Assembly (NCBI GenBank): GCA_033060915.1
Contig: CM065394.1
Span: 25,089,501 to 25,153,500 of the forward strand
Source of the DNA: Euryodendron excelsum
Taxonomy: Eukaryota > Streptophyta > Magnoliopsida > Ericales > Pentaphylacaceae
Direction: 5' to 3'
Length of the DNA stretch: 64,000 bases
A program made the translations under genes and the position numbers. Each line of letters starts with the position of its first letter. The first letter of the stretch is position 1. The notes beneath the pieces were generated by a model. The model saw nothing but the letters and a program-made list of their open reading frames with translations. It was not told the origin of the DNA and searched no databases. Positions 60,243 through 64,000 of this stretch are shown in pieces.

Positions 60243-61471
60243 GTTGGAAGTTCAGAAAGATTCTGTAAGGAACTCATAATTTATAATTCCGTGATTATCC
60301 CAGGAAAAAAAAAAAATGGTAGAGAATTCAAAAAGTTTTCAAAAACCTTTGATTGAATAGAAGAATCTTAGAAAAATAAGCCCCCCACTTTATAATTGTC
60401 TGAAATGGTTCAAAATATAAGAAAAATGCCAAAATTATTCAGATTATTCATAATATTATGCAAAATTCTGAAAATTCAATAAATATTGATATATCCAAAA
60501 TAAATTGGGAATACATACCTATGATGAAATTAACCAGATAAACAGTTCCAAATATTGTTTTTACTGAGACTTTTTTTAAAAAAATAATTTTAAAATCGCT
60601 CCGATTTCAATAACCAAGAAAACGTTGTTTTTCAAATTTTCAAAAGCCAATTTCAGACGAAAATAAATATAAAGAAACATTTGAAAATGATGGTGCTTTT
60701 CAAGTCCCCTTTCCCCTATTTACTAAAACAAGAAATTCCTATTCCTTTTGTTTTTGAATACCCAAAAAAAAAAAAAAATTAAAAACAGGTTCCTAACTAT
60801 GGACCCAATAATCAACAAAGCTAGCAGGTCATTTGAGCCTTCATTTTCCATTGGGGTAGCCGGTAATTACATTAGATGCTTTTGGAGCCCAAGTATTGCT
60901 CAGGCTACAACAAAGGGCATCATTCAAGTCTCCGTTCTCATGCATATCAATCATCAGACTTCCTGACTAGCACTAGATACCTTTATTTAATCAAGAATTT
61001 AGTGATGAAAAAAAAAATGAGAAAAGAGAGAACAAAAATTCTCTTTTATTTCTCCTTTTTTTCCCTCACCTTTTTCTTTTTAACTTTGCTTTTCCCTTCA
61101 TAAATCTGGATTCAAAACACATAATCACAATAAACCCATGAAAGGGTGAAGCCTAGTTCATCACGTGGGCAAGATGTAGAAATACAATTCAACAAAATCT
61201 CAATTGGTGATTTTGAACACTGTATTATACGTATATCAGCCATGTATAGTATCATATACGGAATTTCTTCAGCATTGTGCATACAAGCTTGCAATCCTGA
61301 CTAAACACGGGGAAAAATCTCAACTGGTGATTGTGAAGTAATTTAGAGGTTCCAAGCATTTTTAATTCCAACCAACCATGTATTTTTGATGCCAGCATAT
61401 ACCACAAAAGAATGTTCAATATAAAACAGGAACTGATTCAAATAATCAAAAAAACATTTCCTCCGTGAGTG

Positions 61472-61561
61472 ATTTTGCCTCAGGTGCAGTGACAATTGCA
61501 TATCATGATCTCCATATCTGATAATATATGCATTTAATTAAACACACCATAGAGGTAAAAT
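61472..61561 (-). ncRNA. C/D box snoRNA-like unit, diverged paralogue of the U16-like unit
   Basis: On the minus strand the ends pair as ATTTTACC/GGCAAAAT (7 of 8). The box C position reads ATGGTGT, diverged from RTGATGA, and box D is CTGA (61,480-61,483). The guide before box D includes ATTGTCACT, nine nucleotides complementary to 18S rRNA as in the next unit, but with the four D-proximal bases altered. It is probably a decayed or retargeted duplicate of 61,788-61,875. Confidence 0.55.
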
Positions 61562-61787
61562 GACAATACGCTTGCAGGTAAACTATGTATGAAGTATTGA
61601 ATAGATATTTAGCAACTTAACAAATAGTATAACCCCAAAAAGTAACTATTAGCAGAGAAAAAACACATCAATTTCTATATGAACTACAATATTCTTAACA
61701 CAAATATCTGCAGGCTTTTGACAACAATACAAACCCAGTGACAGTGGAAACCAAAACCAAAGGCAGGGCCAATTCCCAATTATTGAT

Positions 61788-61875
61788 GGTTTGCCTCAGA
61801 GGTAGTGACAATCACATATCATCATCATTTTGGATGTCTGATAATACGTGTATACAAATGCATCATAGGCAAACC
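61788..61875 (-). ncRNA. C/D box snoRNA, U16-like (18S rRNA guide)
   Basis: The minus strand shows a perfect 8-bp terminal stem GGTTTGCC/GGCAAACC. Box C is ATGATGC (61,860-61,866), the internal C' box is ATGATGA (61,822-61,828) and box D is CTGA (61,796-61,799). The 13 nt immediately before box D, ATTGTCACTACCT, are exactly complementary to the conserved 18S rRNA sequence AGGTAGTGACAAT. The fifth base from box D pairs with the A of GGTA, the position methylated under U16 guidance in animals (my recollection). Such snoRNAs direct 2'-O-methylation in the nucleolus with fibrillarin. It is part of a minus-strand cluster. Confidence 0.88.
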
Positions 61876-62301
61876 AAGAAATGGCCTTTTGTAGTGTATC
61901 TATGGTCACAAAATAGAGCTGTATTATGCTTTTCTTCCATAAACATGAAGTGTCTTAACACATTCTTTCATGACAAATAATAATTATGCAAAAAAGAACA
62001 ATGCTCGGTTAAAATTAGTACACCATCAAACTTCTTATTGTCTCAGTTGCAATGGACAAGTACACAAATCAGAATTTAATCTCAGTTGCAAGCAAAACCA
62101 AAGGATGTAAAAATTACAAAAAGACACAAGCAGGGAGGGACTGGACAGTTTTAAAATAAACTCCTAAAATATAAATGTGAATGGTACAAAAAGGGCCTGA
62201 AAACACAGTAAATCAACAGCTCCACTCCTATCAGCAAACATAAAGAAAGGAAATAAATTCAGCAAACATAATATAAAAACCATTCTACCAAATGTGAAAA
62301 T

Positions 62302-62393
62302 TTTGTGCATCAGAGAGATTCCCAAAGACTAGTCATCATACTCCAATATGGGAGTTCTGATGTCGCTGTCTGTTTTATCATCAATTGCACAAA
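62302..62393 (-). ncRNA. C/D box snoRNA, likely double guide for 25S rRNA
   Basis: The minus strand shows a perfect 8-bp terminal stem TTTGTGCA/TGCACAAA. Box C is TTGATGA (62,378-62,384), the C' box is ATGATGA (about 62,353-62,359 in reverse) and box D is CTGA (62,310-62,313). The first half carries AGACAGCGACA, which pairs with 25S rRNA TGTCCCTGTCT apart from one base. The second guide contains TGGGAATCT, complementary to AGATTCCCA a few bases upstream in the same 25S stretch. Two adjacent target sites on one rRNA helix are typical for double guides. The rRNA sequence is recalled, not searched. Confidence 0.8.
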
Positions 62394-62525
62394 CTATTGT
62401 CTAAAACTACAACATTTTCTAGTGTCTACGAAGATTGAAACAATCATTTTTCAAGTAATTTGGATCAGAGTTGAAAAGATGGCTTCTATCAATGAAGGAA
62501 AAGGACCATAATTCGTCTTAAAACA

Positions 62526-62591
62526 AGTGCCTCAGATTAAGTTCTTTTCATGGCAGACATTCATAGTATATTTAAACCCATCATTGGCACT
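62526..62591 (-). ncRNA. C/D box snoRNA-like unit, target not recognised
   Basis: The minus strand shows a 6-bp terminal stem AGTGCC/GGCACT, box C ATGATGG (62,578-62,584) and box D CTGA (62,532-62,535). The sequence before box D reads AAAAGAACTTAAT. I do not recognise an rRNA or snRNA target. The length of 66 nt is short but acceptable. A partial copy of the D-side half lies at about 63,140-63,180. Confidence 0.55.
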
Positions 62592-62804
62592 GGAATAATA
62601 AAAATGAAACAAACATTCCCATGAATACTTCCAAACTTTTATAAGCAAATATCAAACAAAATAAACCAAACTATCTAAATAGTTTACACATTCAAGTTTC
62701 AAAACTTACATAAACAGACAATCTAGAATTGCAGGGACATTAAAATCGCAGTATCCAGAGAACTCACAAATATGAATGTCCCAGAATTCTTATATAAATA
62801 TAGA

Positions 62805-62892
62805 ATGTATCAGATATTCTGATTCCCAAAGACCAAGTCATCTGCCTCATATGAAGTGCTGATGTCCCTGTCTATTTTTATCGTAACTTGCA
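62805..62892 (-). ncRNA. C/D box snoRNA-like unit, 25S guide paralogue
   Basis: This is a paralogue of 62,302-62,393. It shares GGGAATC, GTCTTTGGG and the GACAGYGACATCAG block. Its first guide TAGACAGGGACA is an exact 12-nt complement of conserved 25S rRNA TGTCCCTGTCTA. Box D is CTGA (62,810-62,813) and the C' position reads AGATGAC. Box C is degenerate (ACGATAA) and I see no good terminal stem. It either relies on another fold or is a pseudogene with a preserved guide. Confidence 0.6.
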
Positions 62893-63129
62893 AATTATCA
62901 AAATGTAATCTTACATAAGCTATTTAAGCCATTATGATCAAACAAACGTTTAATCAAGCAAAAATGCAAACCCATAACAAGAGTATGTAACTCAAAACCC
63001 AAATTTTACATTATAAATCTGAGCTCATTTGAGCAACATCACAATCAATAAGCAAACACCTAATTATTCAAGCACATGAAGACTATCCCTAAAAACAAAA
63101 CCCCCACTGCAAAATGAAAAACTTAGGAA

Positions 63130-63185
63130 ATGTCACAAGTGCTTCAATGTCTCAGATTAGTTTCATTTCATAGTAATCTACTCCA
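63130..63185 (-). ncRNA. Partial C/D snoRNA-like repeat (probable pseudogene)
   Basis: The minus strand contains ATGAAATGAAACTAATCTGAG, similar to the D-side half of the 62,526-62,591 unit (ATGAAAAGAACTTAATCTGAG), including the CTGA box (63,152-63,155) and the CACTTG flank. No box C or terminal stem was found. Confidence 0.35.
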
Positions 63186-63356
63186 AGTATAGGCATAAGG
63201 ATATCTGACCACAAACCATGAAATATAGCAACATGTATCAAAATCCAACATAATAAGTATTTTCTAAGAAAATCACCAAACAAACAACCTAAAATAATCT
63301 AAAATTACATCTTCTTACAAAACGAGGAGCGAAAAATCACAAGCTATTAGAAAGGC

Positions 63357-63558
63357 AAACCCTAATCTCATGAAACCCTATTTTCAATACTTTGATTGGG
63401 TTTCAATTAAGAAGCTACCAGTAGGGTAAGTAAGTATAGAGAAGAAGGCTTGAGGAGGTTCGACGTATCTCTACATTACGGTTTAGGCTTGCTACTGCGC
63501 TCCCTGTGAATGTGTATGTATATATACACACGCAGTAGGTGTCTGTATATCTAGGGTT
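63357..63558 (-). promoter_or_regulatory. Candidate snoRNA-cluster promoter with telo-box motifs
   Basis: AAACCCTAA (63,357-63,365), AAACCCTA (63,373-63,380) and TAGGGTT (63,552-63,558, the reverse form) lie upstream of the minus-strand snoRNA units. A GTATATATAC element sits at about 63,517. Telo-boxes (AAACCCTA) are recurrent in plant promoters of snoRNA and ribosomal-protein genes. Assignment as the promoter of this cluster is inference. Confidence 0.5.
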
Positions 63559-63559
63559 C

Positions 63560-64000
63560 GCAGCTAGGGCACAACAAAGGATCTCTCCGTTGCCGCTAGA
63601 GGCTGATCGAATTGGTAATATCGACGGCTATGCTTCATTTTGAGGGTAGTCTGAGATCGGGACCGTCTATTTGAAAAGAATCACTAAATTTGCTTTCGTG
63701 CCCTTATATTTACGGGTTACTAGTAATTTCATTGTGCTCTTCTCATTTTAAGCAAGGAAAGGACAAAACTAATACCTTTCAATTATTTTAAGTCACACAA
63801 TTATTCTAACTAGGTGGATGAACTGTACTTTAATTTTAGAACTAACAAATTTGGAGTTAGTCCTTGTCAAATTTTTGAACTCAAATGATTAAATTTTCAA
63901 ACTCAAATGAACAAATCCTTAAATTCTAACTTTGACCAATAGTTGATTGTCACGTGTATTATTATGATATTAAAATAAAAAAATAATACATCTTATATTG
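63560..64000. other. Window end, no gene seen
   Basis: Intergenic, with a short direct repeat (CTCAAATGA at 63,880 and 63,901). No ORF with coding character is present. Confidence 0.45.

Noticed and set aside
61190..61340. Additional C/D snoRNA around the CTCAATTGGTGATTTTG / CTCAACTGGTGATTGTG pair
   Set aside because: The two copies are related to each other, but no combination of C box, D box and terminal stem at a sensible spacing was found on either strand.
61738..61980. 80-codon plus-strand ORF
   Set aside because: It overlaps the U16-like snoRNA on the opposite strand and has no coding features.
62034..62100. snoRNA from the AACTGAGA repeats
   Set aside because: D-like boxes occur without box C or pairing ends.
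1..64000. Host defence or other novel multi-gene system
   Set aside because: The genes present are ordinary plant genes and transposon remnants. Nothing forms a conserved functional cassette beyond the transposon structures and the snoRNA cluster.

Overview
This is a window of plant nuclear DNA, most likely from a eudicot. The evidence is the AT-rich sequence, plant-type GT-AG introns, Ty3/Gypsy and Copia retrotransposons with plant PBS/LTR signatures, a MULE transposase next to a plant mobile domain, an ACHT-type plastid thioredoxin gene, and a cytosolic-type tRNA-Ile(AAU). I cannot name the species. About two thirds of the window is transposon-derived. The genes are sparse and lie in the right half.

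Left third (1-27,000) is a nested repeat landscape. Two long LTR-like sequences face head to head, each with a TATA box (13,957 on the minus strand, 16,081 on the plus strand). Their arms run outward to about 1,780 and about 18,575. The left arm is split by a complete but decayed Ty3/Gypsy chromovirus (2,333-11,087) with a perfect 5-bp target-site duplication. To the right lies a decayed MuDR-type MULE transposase (24,283 down to about 22,090) followed on the same strand by a plant mobile domain ORF. Outer inverted repeats rich in degenerate AACCCTA-like sequence (about 200-480 and 25,080-25,985) may be remnants of the MULE ends.

Middle (27,000-46,300) holds a foldback hairpin, duplicated non-coding blocks, a PPR pseudogene, and an intact four-exon Mpo1-like (DUF962) gene on the minus strand (33,477-30,350). 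Next comes a 12-kb Tat-lineage Ty3/Gypsy element (34,233-46,265) with a perfect TSD and two RNase H domains. Downstream of its pol are a 61-bp hairpin-bearing tandem array and an antisense, apparently intron-containing gene. A 1.9-kb solo Copia LTR interrupts that antisense gene.

Right third (46,300-64,000) holds a tRNA-Ile(AAU) gene, a small four-exon gene for a single-pass membrane protein of 116 aa, an intact four-exon ACHT thioredoxin gene, several MITE-like elements and microsatellites. Near the right end is a minus-strand cluster of C/D box snoRNA-like units. One is U16-like with 13 nt of complementarity to 18S rRNA, and another family has complementarity to 25S rRNA. Telo-box motifs lie upstream of this cluster. 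I recognised the rRNA target sequences from memory, without a database search.
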